From Chloroflexota bacterium (GTDB taxonomy: Bacteria; Chloroflexota; Dehalococcoidia; JACQGW01), in assembly GCA_016199325.1 (NCBI GenBank), contig JACQGW010000399.1:1-13393 (forward strand): a stretch of DNA of 13,393 nucleotides, in the 5' to 3' direction. The notes beneath the pieces are model-generated. The model did no database searches. It was not told where the DNA came from and saw nothing but the letters and a program-made list of their open reading frames with translations. Of the stretch, positions 1 through 6,975 are shown piece after piece. Each line of letters opens with the position of its first letter. The first letter of the stretch is position 1. Made by a program: the position numbers and the translations under genes.

Positions 1-29
1 CATCACTCATCACTCATCACTCATCACTC
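1..29. repeat. Heptamer tandem repeat (CATCACT, about 4.1 copies)
   Basis: The unit CATCACT is repeated head to tail four times from the first base, plus one extra base, with no mismatch. The array is in frame with the YfhO-like reading frame that follows and would be read as a His/Ser/Leu/Thr-rich stretch. Seven is not a multiple of three, so a change in copy number would shift that frame. Its position at the window edge makes a rearrangement or assembly break here possible. Confidence 0.85.
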
Positions 30-1902
30 GTTCGCTGGCGGTCTTCTCTCGGGCCTCGCGGTCCTGCTGGTCGTCGTCGCCGTCGGCCTCGGCGTGGCCG
101 CGGTGCAACTGCTGCCGCTCTACGAGCTGAGCACGTTCTCGTTCCGCGGCCAGGCGGTGTCCCACGAGTTCGCGACGTCGTTCGCGCCGCCGCCGCAGAA
201 CCTTCTGACGCTGCTGTTTCCGTACTTCTTCCGCGATCCCGCCGGCACCTACACCTCTCCCTTCTTCCGGAACCCGAGCGGCGCCTACTGGTCGCCCTGG
301 TTCCGGTGGGACACGACGGCCTACGGCGGCATCGCGCCCCTGATCCTGGCAATGCTGGCCCTCACGCTGGCGGTCGTCTCGATGGGCGGTCGAGCCATCG
401 CCCTCTTCCGCAGAGCCTCGCGCGCTGTCGCCGGCGTGCAGCCGGCAGCCGACCGACCCGTGGTCGCAAGTCGCTGGGTGATCTTCTTTGCTGGCGTCTT
501 CGGCGTCGCGGTGCTTCTGGCGCTCGCGGACTCCTCGCCGATCAACCTGTACGCCCTGATCCGGCAGCTCCCGGTCTTCTGGTCGACTCGCGTCCCAGCG
601 CGCTATCTCTACCTCGCCCTCTTCGCCCTCGCCATGCTGGCCGGTTTCGGCCTCCAGAGCATCACGCGCGTCCTCGACGACCGCCGACATCGTTCCGGAC
701 CGCTCCTGCACGCCTTGCGCCGGTCGCTGGTTGTGTTGACGGTGGCGGGGCTGGCCCTCCCGGTGGTCTTCTGGCAGGTGCGGGAGTGGGCGGCGATGAA
801 CCGGGACGCCGCCTCCAGCCTTCTCCTGGCGCCGTATCTCGCCCACCGAGGGCGAAACGTCGAGATCCCGGCCGTGCAAGACCCGTTCGGCGCTTTCCTC
901 ACCTCGCTCGACCCGTTCAGTCGCTGGACCGAGCAGTCCTTCACCTGGCTCGGTCTGAGCCTCCTGCTCCTCCTGGTCTGGTGCCTGGTCCGGCGGCATG
1001 GCGCCGTCTTTCGGGTGGGGCTCGTCCTCCTCGCCGCGGCCGACCTGGTTCTCTTCGCCCGCGACTTCCATCCGCGGGTCCCGATCGAGCGGACCATGAA
1101 CGACGGCCCGGCCGTCCAGTTCCTCGTCGAGCACAACGGGCTCCATCGGGTCGCCTCGCTCTGGCCGGTCTGGGAGACCTGGCCGAACAAGCTCCTGCCC
1201 TGGAAGGTGGCCGAGGCCAACGGCTACAGCTCACTCCTGCCGAGCCGACACATCGCCTACATGAATGAGGCGACGCGGCTCGACAATCGGCTGTACGACG
1301 TCATGGGCGTCAAGTACGTGGTCGTCCATCGCGCGCGCATTCCGCCGCGCTTGCAGGCCGAGCGGCCCGTCTTCGAGGATCACGAGGTCGCCATCTATGA
1401 GCGGCCCACGGCGCTGCCGCGTGCGTTCGTCGTCGGCAAGGCGACGCTCACGTCCGGCCAGACTGAGGCGCTGCGGGAGATGACGCGCTTCGACTTCGAC
1501 CCGCTTCGCCGGGCGGTCGTCGAGGATCCGGCGGCGCTGGCCTGCCTGGCCGGCGGGTCCGAGGCGGCGCCCGGCGGATCGGCTGAAGTCGTCTCCTACG
1601 CCGGCGAGCGGGTCGAAGTCCGAGCCCGCGCCGATCGGCCGAGCCTTCTGTTCTTGAGCGATCGCCACTATCCCGGGTGGCGGGCCTACGTCGACGGCGA
1701 GGAGCGGCCGATCTACCAGGCCGACGTGCTCTTTCGGGCGGTCCCGCTGCCGCCGGGGGACCACACGATCGTCTTCGTCTTCGACCCCACTTCGGTCAAA
1801 GTAGGCGCCCTGCTCAGCGCCCTGACACTCCTCGCCGTCGGCGCCGGCCTCCTGGCGACCGTCCCCGGCGCCCGACGCTGGCGTAGCGTGCAGAAATGTT
1901 GA
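1..1902 (+). CDS. YfhO-family polytopic membrane protein, 5' end outside the window or lost
   Basis: The frame is open from base 1 to the TGA at 1900-1902 (633 residues), with no start before the ATG at 94. Family features are clear. There are many hydrophobic segments, including around residues 20-37, 112-127, 160-181, 200-215, 240-256, 320-350 and 600-622. An NGYSSL-type motif lies near 407, an MGVKYVVV motif near 434, a PRAFVVG motif near 474, and a soluble C-terminal part carrying YPGWRAYVDG near 556 before a last membrane helix. Known YfhO proteins are large membrane proteins; the characterised ones glycosylate lipoteichoic acid with lipid-linked sugar, so a role in transferring sugars at the cell surface is inferred. 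Full-length relatives are usually longer at the N-terminus, so a few hundred residues are probably missing. The first nine or so residues come from a 7-bp tandem repeat, so truncation or misassembly is possible. The stop codon touches an intergenic repeat. Two glycosidase genes follow on the same strand. Confidence 0.85.
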   Translation, partial: HHSSLITHHSFAGGLLSGLAVLLVVVAVGLGVAAVQLLPLYELSTFSFRGQAVSHEFATSFAPPPQNLLTLLFPYFFRDPAGTYTSPFFRNPSGAYWSPWFRWDTTAYGGIAPLILAMLALTLAVVSMGGRAIALFRRASRAVAGVQPAADRPVVASRWVIFFAGVFGVAVLLALADSSPINLYALIRQLPVFWSTRVPARYLYLALFALAMLAGFGLQSITRVLDDRRHRSGPLLHALRRSLVVLTVAGLALPVVFWQVREWAAMNRDAASSLLLAPYLAHRGRNVEIPAVQDPFGAFLTSLDPFSRWTEQSFTWLGLSLLLLLVWCLVRRHGAVFRVGLVLLAAADLVLFARDFHPRVPIERTMNDGPAVQFLVEHNGLHRVASLWPVWETWPNKLLPWKVAEANGYSSLLPSRHIAYMNEATRLDNRLYDVMGVKYVVVHRARIPPRLQAERPVFEDHEVAIYERPTALPRAFVVGKATLTSGQTEALREMTRFDFDPLRRAVVEDPAALACLAGGSEAAPGGSAEVVSYAGERVEVRARADRPSLLFLSDRHYPGWRAYVDGEERPIYQADVLFRAVPLPPGDHTIVFVFDPTSVKVGALLSALTLLAVGAGLLATVPGARRWRSVQKC

Positions 1903-1930
1903 ACCGCCAAGACGCCAAGCACGCCAAGAA
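1901..1930 (+). repeat. Dispersed 9-bp-period intergenic repeat, copy 1
   Basis: It starts GAACCGCCAAGACGCCAAG and continues with another GCCAAG unit. It shares two bases with the TGA stop of the YfhO-like gene. It is in the same orientation as the preceding gene. It forms the left arm of an imperfect inverted repeat with copy 2. Confidence 0.85.
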
Positions 1931-1931
1931 T

Positions 1932-1979
1932 GGGGTTTCTGGTTCTTGGTTTCTGGTTTCTGGTTTGTGTACTGGTTCG
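1932..1979 (+). repeat. Low-complexity GGTTTCTGG repeat tract
   Basis: The motif GGTTTCTGG or close variants (GGTTCTTGG, GGTTTGTG) occurs about five times. A degenerate reverse complement of the tract (CCAGAACCC, ACCAGGAACC) lies at 1998-2025, inside the loop and right arm of the spacer. A shorter tract of the same type recurs after the GH5-like gene at 6667-6690. Open frames through this tract are low-complexity and are not real genes. Confidence 0.7.
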
Positions 1980-2016
1980 CGACGGTGCCAGCGATGCCCA
2001 GAACCCACAAACCAGG

Positions 2017-2073
2017 AACCCCCAAACCCTTCGTCCTGGCGTCCTTGGCGTCCTGGCGGTTCGCTCTTTCCGT
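2017..2073 (-). repeat. Dispersed 9-bp-period intergenic repeat, copy 2 (inverted, long form)
   Basis: The reverse complement reads GAACCGCCAGGACGCCAAGG and so on, matching copy 1. The whole 57-base stretch, including the AACCCC-CAAACC flank, is near-identical to copy 5 at 12847-12902, which defines the longer element. Copies 1 and 2 face each other about 90 bases apart and could fold the spacer between the YfhO-like gene and the glycosidase gene into a long imperfect stem. Confidence 0.85.
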
Positions 2074-2086
2074 GAAGCGCGCCAGA

Positions 2087-5000
2087 ATGGGGCGGCGAGT
2101 GTGGCTGGTCGTCGCGGGCTGCTGCCTCCTGCTCTTTCTGCTGCTGAGCTGGCGACTGCGGGGCATGGCCGTGACGCTCAGCCCGGAGGGCTCGGTGGTT
2201 GGCGAGTGGGTGTGGCTTAGCGAGCTGAGCTGGCACGAGGCGAGCACCGGCTGGCTTGGCGTGGCCAATCAGCAGCGGCCGGCGCTCGATCGCGCCTTCG
2301 CCGGCGGACCGCTCAGCCTGGCAGGCGAGACGTTCGACCGCGGCCTCGGCACGGTGCCGGTGTCCGAGATCGTCTACCACCTGGATGGCCTCTACGATCA
2401 GTTCACCGCCCGCATCGGCGTCGACGATGCAACCCCGCCCGGACCGAACGGCGCCCGCTTCCTCCTGTTCGTCGACGAGGTGCTCCGCTACGAGAGCGAC
2501 GTGCTCCGCAGGGGCGATCCACCGGTCGTCATCGAGGTGACGCTGAATGGCGCCCGCGCGCTTCGCCTGGCGGTCGTCGACGTCCGCCAGACCGAGACGC
2601 CGCTGTACGCCGATTGGGCCGACGCCAGGCTGCTCCGGCCGGTGGTCGGGACGCCGCTGTTCGACCGTGCCTGGCAGGAACGGGTCCGGTCAGACCGCGC
2701 CCGGCGGACCGCCCAGCAGGTCGAGGACGAAGGCGACCTGGCTGCGCGCAGCGCCGAGCTGCTGGCCGAGATCGAGCGAGCAAGCGGGCAACCCGATCAG
2801 CGGGGAGTCCAGGTGATCCACGAGCCGGCGGCCGGCTGGGTCGCGCTGGGCAACCAGCACCTCGTCTTCGTCCTCGGCCTGGACGGCGTCTGGCGTGGCC
2901 GGCTCGGCCTGGTGGACCGGCGCTCTCGGCGCCTCGTCTTCGACCGGGTGAGCCCGGCGGTCTCGCTGGACCGCTCGGCCGAGCCAACCTACCGCCTTGC
3001 CACGGATGCCGAGCCCGGCCGCTGGACGGCCGAGGAGGTCGAAGCGGCGCCCTTCGGCCGCGGCCGGCGGGTCGTCGCCGAGTATCCGCTTCGGGATGGC
3101 AGCGGCGTCGTCGTCGTCCGGCTCGCGCTCTTCGCCGAACGGCCGTACGTCCTCTACGACCTGGCCGTGCGCGGCGCGATCGATACCGCCGGTCTCCGGT
3201 TCCACTTCCTCGATCCCGGAGCCGGCGAGACCGTCCTCGGCGGGGGAGCCGAGTACGTCACCAGCTTCAGCCGGCTCCGCCACGCAGCCATCCAGGACGA
3301 CGGGATGCTCCGGCGCGAGAGCATCGGCCCCGGCCAGCCGCTGTATCTGTGGAGCGAGCAGTCCGGGCGTGGACTGCTCCTGGCGGCGATTGACGAGGCG
3401 AACGGCCCCACGCGCTTTGCCGTCCAACGCCAGGCCGGCTCGGTCGTCGGCCGGATCGGGTTGAGCGCCGGCCCGCGCCGTGAGCCGAGGCCGGCGGATG
3501 AGGCGGCCTCGCCGCGCCTGTATGTCGAGCTGCCGCCGAGCGTCGACCTGCGTGCCAGCCACGCCGGGTTCAAGCGCATCATGGCCGCGCTCTACCCGCC
3601 GGCGCCGCTTCCTGCCTGGGTCAAATACCAGTGGATCTCCTGGTACGCCTTCAACGTCGCCATCGACGAGGAGAAGCTGCGCGCCCAGATCGACTACATC
3701 GCCGAGAACCTTGCCGACCTCGGCCCCTGGCACGTCCTCGTCGACGCGGGCTGGTACGTGGCCGAGGGACGGGAGGGGGCCGAATGGCGCAACGTCGACC
3801 GGGCCAAGTTCCCCTCGGGGCTGCGCGCCCTGGTGGACTACGCCCACAGTCGCGGCGTCCGCGTGGTCGGCTACATCTCGACGCCCTACCTCGACAGCCG
3901 CCGGCGCTCCGGCGACTGGCTCGGCCTCCGGAAGATCATCGAAGAGCACCCCGACTGGCTCATCGAGTTGGGCGGTGACGAGACCCGCCAGAGCTTCGCC
4001 TTCGACTTCGACCGGCCGGCGGTCCGCGCCTACTGGGCGGCCGTGATCTCCGACCTCCTGATCGAGTACGACATGGACGGGATCAAGATCGACGGCCTGG
4101 GCAATGCCGAGGGCGCGCTCCTCACGCCCGACACGGTCGACTTCTTCGGCCTGGTCGATACCGTCGCCGATCAAGCGATGGACATCTACCGGTTCGTCCA
4201 TCGCGAGGCGACGGCGCTCAAGCCGGACGCCTTTCTCCTGGCCGGCTGGCTCATCCCCGTCGTGGCGAACCCCTATGCGCACGCCTTCTACTACGGCGAC
4301 GACTTTCCCGCCTTCAGCAACCCCTACCCGTTCCCAGGATTGCAGGAGAAAGTGGACTACGCGATCGTGCAGCGCCGTCTGCTCGGCCAGCGATCGAACA
4401 TGGGCAACGTCTACGAGCCCCCGAACGGTTCGACTATCAACCGCTGGTGGCTGGGAGCCGGCCTGGCGCTGGGGACGCAGGTGGCGCTCAGCTTCGACCT
4501 GACGACCCTCTCGCCGGAGGCGCTGGCGGCGTACCGGAGCCTTCTGGTCCATTCCAACGCGTTCGCCGGCGAGACGCGGTTCGGGCCGGGGCTCTTCCCC
4601 GATTACTTCGCCACGACTGTACGGGACACCACCTCTCTCGGCCTGATCAACCGGGCCGATCTCCCGCGGCGGATTACGGCGTCCCTTGCCGGGCTGGGCC
4701 TCGATCCAGGCATGGTCTACACCGCCTACGACGTCGAGGAGGGGCGGTTCTTCCAGGTGTCGGGCGATCTGGCCGCCGACCTCGCCGGCCGGAGCTTCCG
4801 CCTCATCATTCTGCGCCGGGAGCCGGGCGTCCTGTGGACCAACAGCTCCTTCACCGCCCGCCTGGATGGCCGGCGGCTCGATCTGACCGTGCGGGGCCCG
4901 GCCGGCATCCGGGGGAGCCTGCATCTGGCCGCGCCGGAGCCGGCCGCGGTGACGATGGACGGCCGGCCGCTTCGGGCCATTGAGCCCGACGACCGAAGCC

Positions 5001-5092
5001 GGTCCGGCTACTGGTACGACGCGACGGCCGGGGTTCTCCACCTCCAGTACTCCCATCGCTTCCCGCGCCGGATTCGGGTGACCTTTCCGTAA
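2087..5092 (+). CDS. Membrane-anchored glycosidase with NPCBM domain and melibiase-like (GH36-type) barrel
   Basis: 1001 residues from the ATG at 2087. A GTG at 2072 is an alternative; the frame opens earlier, but only through intergenic repeat. Residues 1-25 are an N-terminal membrane anchor or signal, so the rest is probably extracytoplasmic. Residues 40-185 fit the NPCBM carbohydrate-binding module (GLGTVPVSEIVY, DQFTARIGVDD, ending in YADWADARL). A charged helical linker (about 190-235) and a beta-rich region (about 240-500) follow. A TIM barrel begins near 510 (WISWYAF) with a PSGLRALVDYAHSRGVRVVGY strand-helix unit around 580-600. GIKIDG around D669 is the likely nucleophile by analogy with alpha-galactosidases. 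GDDF at D738/D739 is a candidate acid/base. A beta-sandwich ends the protein. Family assignment to GH36-type melibiases is moderate, GH31-like or an unclassified clan D enzyme is possible, and the substrate is unknown. It lies 70 bases upstream of the GH5-like gene, probably in one operon. Confidence 0.8.
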   Translation: MGRRVWLVVAGCCLLLFLLLSWRLRGMAVTLSPEGSVVGEWVWLSELSWHEASTGWLGVANQQRPALDRAFAGGPLSLAGETFDRGLGTVPVSEIVYHLDGLYDQFTARIGVDDATPPGPNGARFLLFVDEVLRYESDVLRRGDPPVVIEVTLNGARALRLAVVDVRQTETPLYADWADARLLRPVVGTPLFDRAWQERVRSDRARRTAQQVEDEGDLAARSAELLAEIERASGQPDQRGVQVIHEPAAGWVALGNQHLVFVLGLDGVWRGRLGLVDRRSRRLVFDRVSPAVSLDRSAEPTYRLATDAEPGRWTAEEVEAAPFGRGRRVVAEYPLRDGSGVVVVRLALFAERPYVLYDLAVRGAIDTAGLRFHFLDPGAGETVLGGGAEYVTSFSRLRHAAIQDDGMLRRESIGPGQPLYLWSEQSGRGLLLAAIDEANGPTRFAVQRQAGSVVGRIGLSAGPRREPRPADEAASPRLYVELPPSVDLRASHAGFKRIMAALYPPAPLPAWVKYQWISWYAFNVAIDEEKLRAQIDYIAENLADLGPWHVLVDAGWYVAEGREGAEWRNVDRAKFPSGLRALVDYAHSRGVRVVGYISTPYLDSRRRSGDWLGLRKIIEEHPDWLIELGGDETRQSFAFDFDRPAVRAYWAAVISDLLIEYDMDGIKIDGLGNAEGALLTPDTVDFFGLVDTVADQAMDIYRFVHREATALKPDAFLLAGWLIPVVANPYAHAFYYGDDFPAFSNPYPFPGLQEKVDYAIVQRRLLGQRSNMGNVYEPPNGSTINRWWLGAGLALGTQVALSFDLTTLSPEALAAYRSLLVHSNAFAGETRFGPGLFPDYFATTVRDTTSLGLINRADLPRRITASLAGLGLDPGMVYTAYDVEEGRFFQVSGDLAADLAGRSFRLIILRREPGVLWTNSSFTARLDGRRLDLTVRGPAGIRGSLHLAAPEPAAVTMDGRPLRAIEPDDRSRSGYWYDATAGVLHLQYSHRFPRRIRVTFP

Positions 5093-5122
5093 CTGCTCTC
5101 CCCGGCACGGGAGTTGCGCATG

Positions 5123-5148
5123 GCGTTGTCGGCCCGGCCGGACAACGC
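5123..5148 (+). other. Perfect 8-bp hairpin between the two glycosidase genes
   Basis: GCGTTGTC at 5123-5130 is complementary to GACAACGC at 5141-5148, with a 10-base GC-rich loop. It lies 14 bases before the GH5-like start. There is no T-run after it, so it does not look like a classical terminator. It could affect mRNA stability or translation, or be chance in this GC-rich spacer. Confidence 0.35.
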
Positions 5149-5162
5149 GAACAGTGGGGAGC

Positions 5163-6653
5163 ATGCGACAGCTCATGGACCGGATGCGCGGCATTCCCTG
5201 GCGGCTGCCGACGACGGCGGTGTCGGTGGCCCTCGCGCTGCTCCTGGCGACCGCCGATCTCCAGGGCTGGTGGCAGGCGCGCCATCGACTGCTCATTCAT
5301 GGCCGCTCGGCGTTCCTGGCCGGCGTGAACTACCCCTGGAAGAGCTATCAGGACTTCGGCACCGGTGGCTGGGGCTATTCGGGGGTCGCCCAGCCGACCG
5401 CCCTGGCCGAGATCGAGACCGACTTCGCCAACATGGCGGCTCGCGGCATCCGGGTCGTCAAGTGGCGGATCTTCAACGACGGACGCTACAGCCCGGAGTT
5501 CGACGCGGAGGGCCGCGTGACCGGCCTCGACCCCGAGTTCTTCGACGACGTCGACGCCGCCCTGGCGCTGGCCGAGCGGCACGACCTGTACCTCGTGTTC
5601 ACGCTGCTCTCGTCTTCCTTCTGGATCGTCGACTGCCACCAGGGCGCGGTCCACATCGGCGGCCATGCCAACACCGTCACCGATCCGGCGAAGCGGCGCT
5701 CCTTGATCGAGCGGGCGATCATCCCCCTGCTGAAGCACGTCGGCGGCCACCCCCGGGTCGTCGCCTACGAGATCATCGCCGAGCCCGAATGGGGGATCGC
5801 CGAGATCACCACCGAGCGCGATTGGCGGAAGAAGATCCCGCTCGCCGACGTACGCGCCCTGGTCGGCGGCATCGCCGACGCCATCCATCGATACAGCCCG
5901 GCGCTGGCCACCGTCGAGGCCAACCGGCCGCGGAACATGCAGTACTGGCGCGGGGTGGGGCTGGACTACTACAGCTTTAGCTGGTATGACTGGGTCGAGC
6001 CCTACGATCCGCTCGACGTGCCGGCGAGCCAGTACGGCCTCGACCGGTCGATCGTCATCGGCGAGTTTCCGGCCAGCGGAAGCAAGTACTACTCGCTCGA
6101 CCGAGTGCTCGACGTGGCGTATCGCCAGGGCTATGCCGGCGCGTTCCCCTGGAGCTACTGGGGCGGCGACGACGCCGGCAGCTTCCTCCGGGCTGAAACG
6201 CGCTGGCTCGACTGGATCCGGCCCCGCTGGCAGGAGGCCAACCTGGGGACGACCAATCCGCCCGGCAACCCCCCTGCGCTGATCCCGCAGCCCTTCAGCG
6301 CCCGGGTGGCCGACGTCCAGCCGCTACAGCGGGCGATCACCGCCGAGATCGAGCTGGCGGTACGGGAGGGCGGCCAGTTCACCGCCCAGTTCTTCCTTCA
6401 TCCGCTCGACGAGAAGCCGAAGAAGGTCACCGCCCAGCGCGTCGTCGGGCTCAGGCCCCTTGCTGCCGGCCGTCTCCGTCTCACGTTCGCCGACCTCGTG
6501 CCGGAGGAGATCTACAAGCTCGACCTCGGGTTGTTCGATCAGTCGGGCCGACTGCAGAAGTGGTTCGACGGCCTGGCGGTCTTCTCCCTCGCCGAGGGCG
6601 AGCACGACCGCTCGAATCTGACGGTGCGCCAGATCGAGGATCCCTGCCTCTAG
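5163..6653 (+). CDS. Membrane-anchored GH5-like glycosidase (mannanase/cellulase-type barrel) with Ala-Glu-Pro in place of Asn-Glu-Pro
   Basis: 496 residues from the ATG at 5163. Alternatives are a GTG at 5154 and an ATG at 5175; the latter lies better spaced after GGGGA at 5156-5160. A hydrophobic helix at about 14-32 anchors it or is a signal peptide. The barrel begins at LAGVNYPW near 50, has VVKWRIFNDGRYS near 98 (beta-strand with conserved Arg), GGHANT near 165, the acid/base segment EIIAEPEW with E207, and IVIGEF with E301 as the likely nucleophile. It ends with FPWSYWGGDD near 330. Residues about 378-490 look like an immunoglobulin-like C-terminal domain. In most GH5 enzymes the residue before the acid/base Glu is Asn; here it is Ala206. 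The substrate cannot be read from sequence; a surface polysaccharide is inferred from the neighbours. It is followed by a short CCGC-AAGA-GCGG hairpin at 6655-6666. Confidence 0.8.
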   Translation: MRQLMDRMRGIPWRLPTTAVSVALALLLATADLQGWWQARHRLLIHGRSAFLAGVNYPWKSYQDFGTGGWGYSGVAQPTALAEIETDFANMAARGIRVVKWRIFNDGRYSPEFDAEGRVTGLDPEFFDDVDAALALAERHDLYLVFTLLSSSFWIVDCHQGAVHIGGHANTVTDPAKRRSLIERAIIPLLKHVGGHPRVVAYEIIAEPEWGIAEITTERDWRKKIPLADVRALVGGIADAIHRYSPALATVEANRPRNMQYWRGVGLDYYSFSWYDWVEPYDPLDVPASQYGLDRSIVIGEFPASGSKYYSLDRVLDVAYRQGYAGAFPWSYWGGDDAGSFLRAETRWLDWIRPRWQEANLGTTNPPGNPPALIPQPFSARVADVQPLQRAITAEIELAVREGGQFTAQFFLHPLDEKPKKVTAQRVVGLRPLAAGRLRLTFADLVPEEIYKLDLGLFDQSGRLQKWFDGLAVFSLAEGEHDRSNLTVRQIEDPCL

Positions 6654-6666
6654 ACCGCAAGAGCGG

Positions 6667-6690
6667 AGTTTCTGGTTTGATGGTTTCTGG
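6667..6690 (+). repeat. GGTTTCTGG-type direct repeat, short copy
   Basis: AGTTTCTGG and GGTTTCTGG occur as a direct repeat separated by six bases. This is the same low-complexity unit as at 1932-1979. It sits between the GH5-like stop and the sigma-54-like promoter. Confidence 0.55.
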
Positions 6691-6699
6691 TCTGAGTGC

Positions 6700-6715
6700 T
6701 GGCACGCTGTTTGCT
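6700..6715 (+). promoter_or_regulatory. Candidate sigma-54 (-24/-12) promoter
   Basis: The sequence TGGCACG-N4-TTGCT matches the sigma-54 consensus TGGCACG-N4-TTGCW at every fixed base. GG and GC are separated by exactly ten bases. The predicted transcription start is about 6725-6726, leaving a leader of about 38 bases to the ATG at 6764. Use of this site requires an RpoN protein and an enhancer-binding activator, neither of which is in the window. A chance match of these 11 fixed bases in a window of this size is unlikely but not excluded. Confidence 0.5.
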
Positions 6716-6763
6716 TCAGAAGACATCGAGTCCGGATGCGACTGATATGGAGGCGATGCACCG

Positions 6764-6913
6764 ATGACGAGGAATCAGGCGAGACTACGCGGCAGGCAAC
6801 TGCGCACGCAACCGATCGACCTCGAGGGTCTGGCGATGACCAGCCTGGCCTGGCTGGCAGCCGCCGGATTCCTGGGCTGGGCCATTCTCTGGGCGATCCG
6901 CCCACCGTATTGA
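6764..6913 (+). CDS. Small single-pass membrane protein (49 residues)
   Basis: The ATG at 6764 is preceded by GGAGG at 6749-6753, a 10-base gap, so translation is well supported. The frame ends at TGA 6911-6913. The protein has an Arg/Gln-rich N-terminal part (residues 1-17, six Arg) followed by an acidic pair and one hydrophobic helix at about 24-45 containing SLAWLAAAGFLGWAIL. The tail is RPPY. By the positive-inside rule the N-terminus would be cytoplasmic. I do not recognise a family. A sigma-54-like promoter lies just upstream. An intergenic repeat begins 18 bases after its stop, oriented as after other genes here. It could be a regulatory micro-protein for a membrane complex, but no partner can be named. 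Confidence 0.55.
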   Translation: MTRNQARLRGRQLRTQPIDLEGLAMTSLAWLAAAGFLGWAILWAIRPPY

Positions 6914-6931
6914 TGGTCGTCCTCGGCTAGC

Positions 6932-6975
6932 CGAACCGCCAGAGCGCCAAGAGCGCCAAGAAAGACGCCAAAGAG
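6932..6975 (+). repeat. Dispersed 9-bp-period intergenic repeat, copy 3
   Basis: It begins CGAACCGCCAGAGCGCCAAG and continues with further GCCAAG units. It fills the space between the stops of the 49-residue gene (plus) and the unrecognised minus-strand gene. Orientation is forward relative to the 49-residue gene. Confidence 0.8.

Noticed and set aside
2087..2150. Possible lipoprotein lipobox (VAGC) at the start of the NPCBM protein
   Set aside because: The cysteine comes before the main hydrophobic run rather than after it, so a simple membrane anchor or signal peptide fits better.
1930..2220. Frames through the GGTTTCTGG and GCCAAG tracts, including an upstream extension of the glycosidase start to 1946
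   Set aside because: They translate non-coding repeats into Phe/Trp/Leu-rich low complexity; similar translated repeats are a known source of spurious proteins.
2690..5296. Very long open frame (868 codons) on the minus strand opposite the glycosidase genes
   Set aside because: It is a GC-rich antisense shadow: the protein is Arg/Gly/Asp-rich with no domain pattern, while the plus strand has clear NPCBM and barrel motifs.
6736..6930. 64-codon plus-strand frame overlapping the 49-residue gene
   Set aside because: It lacks a ribosome binding site and its protein is polar low complexity, whereas the alternative frame has GGAGG and a membrane helix.
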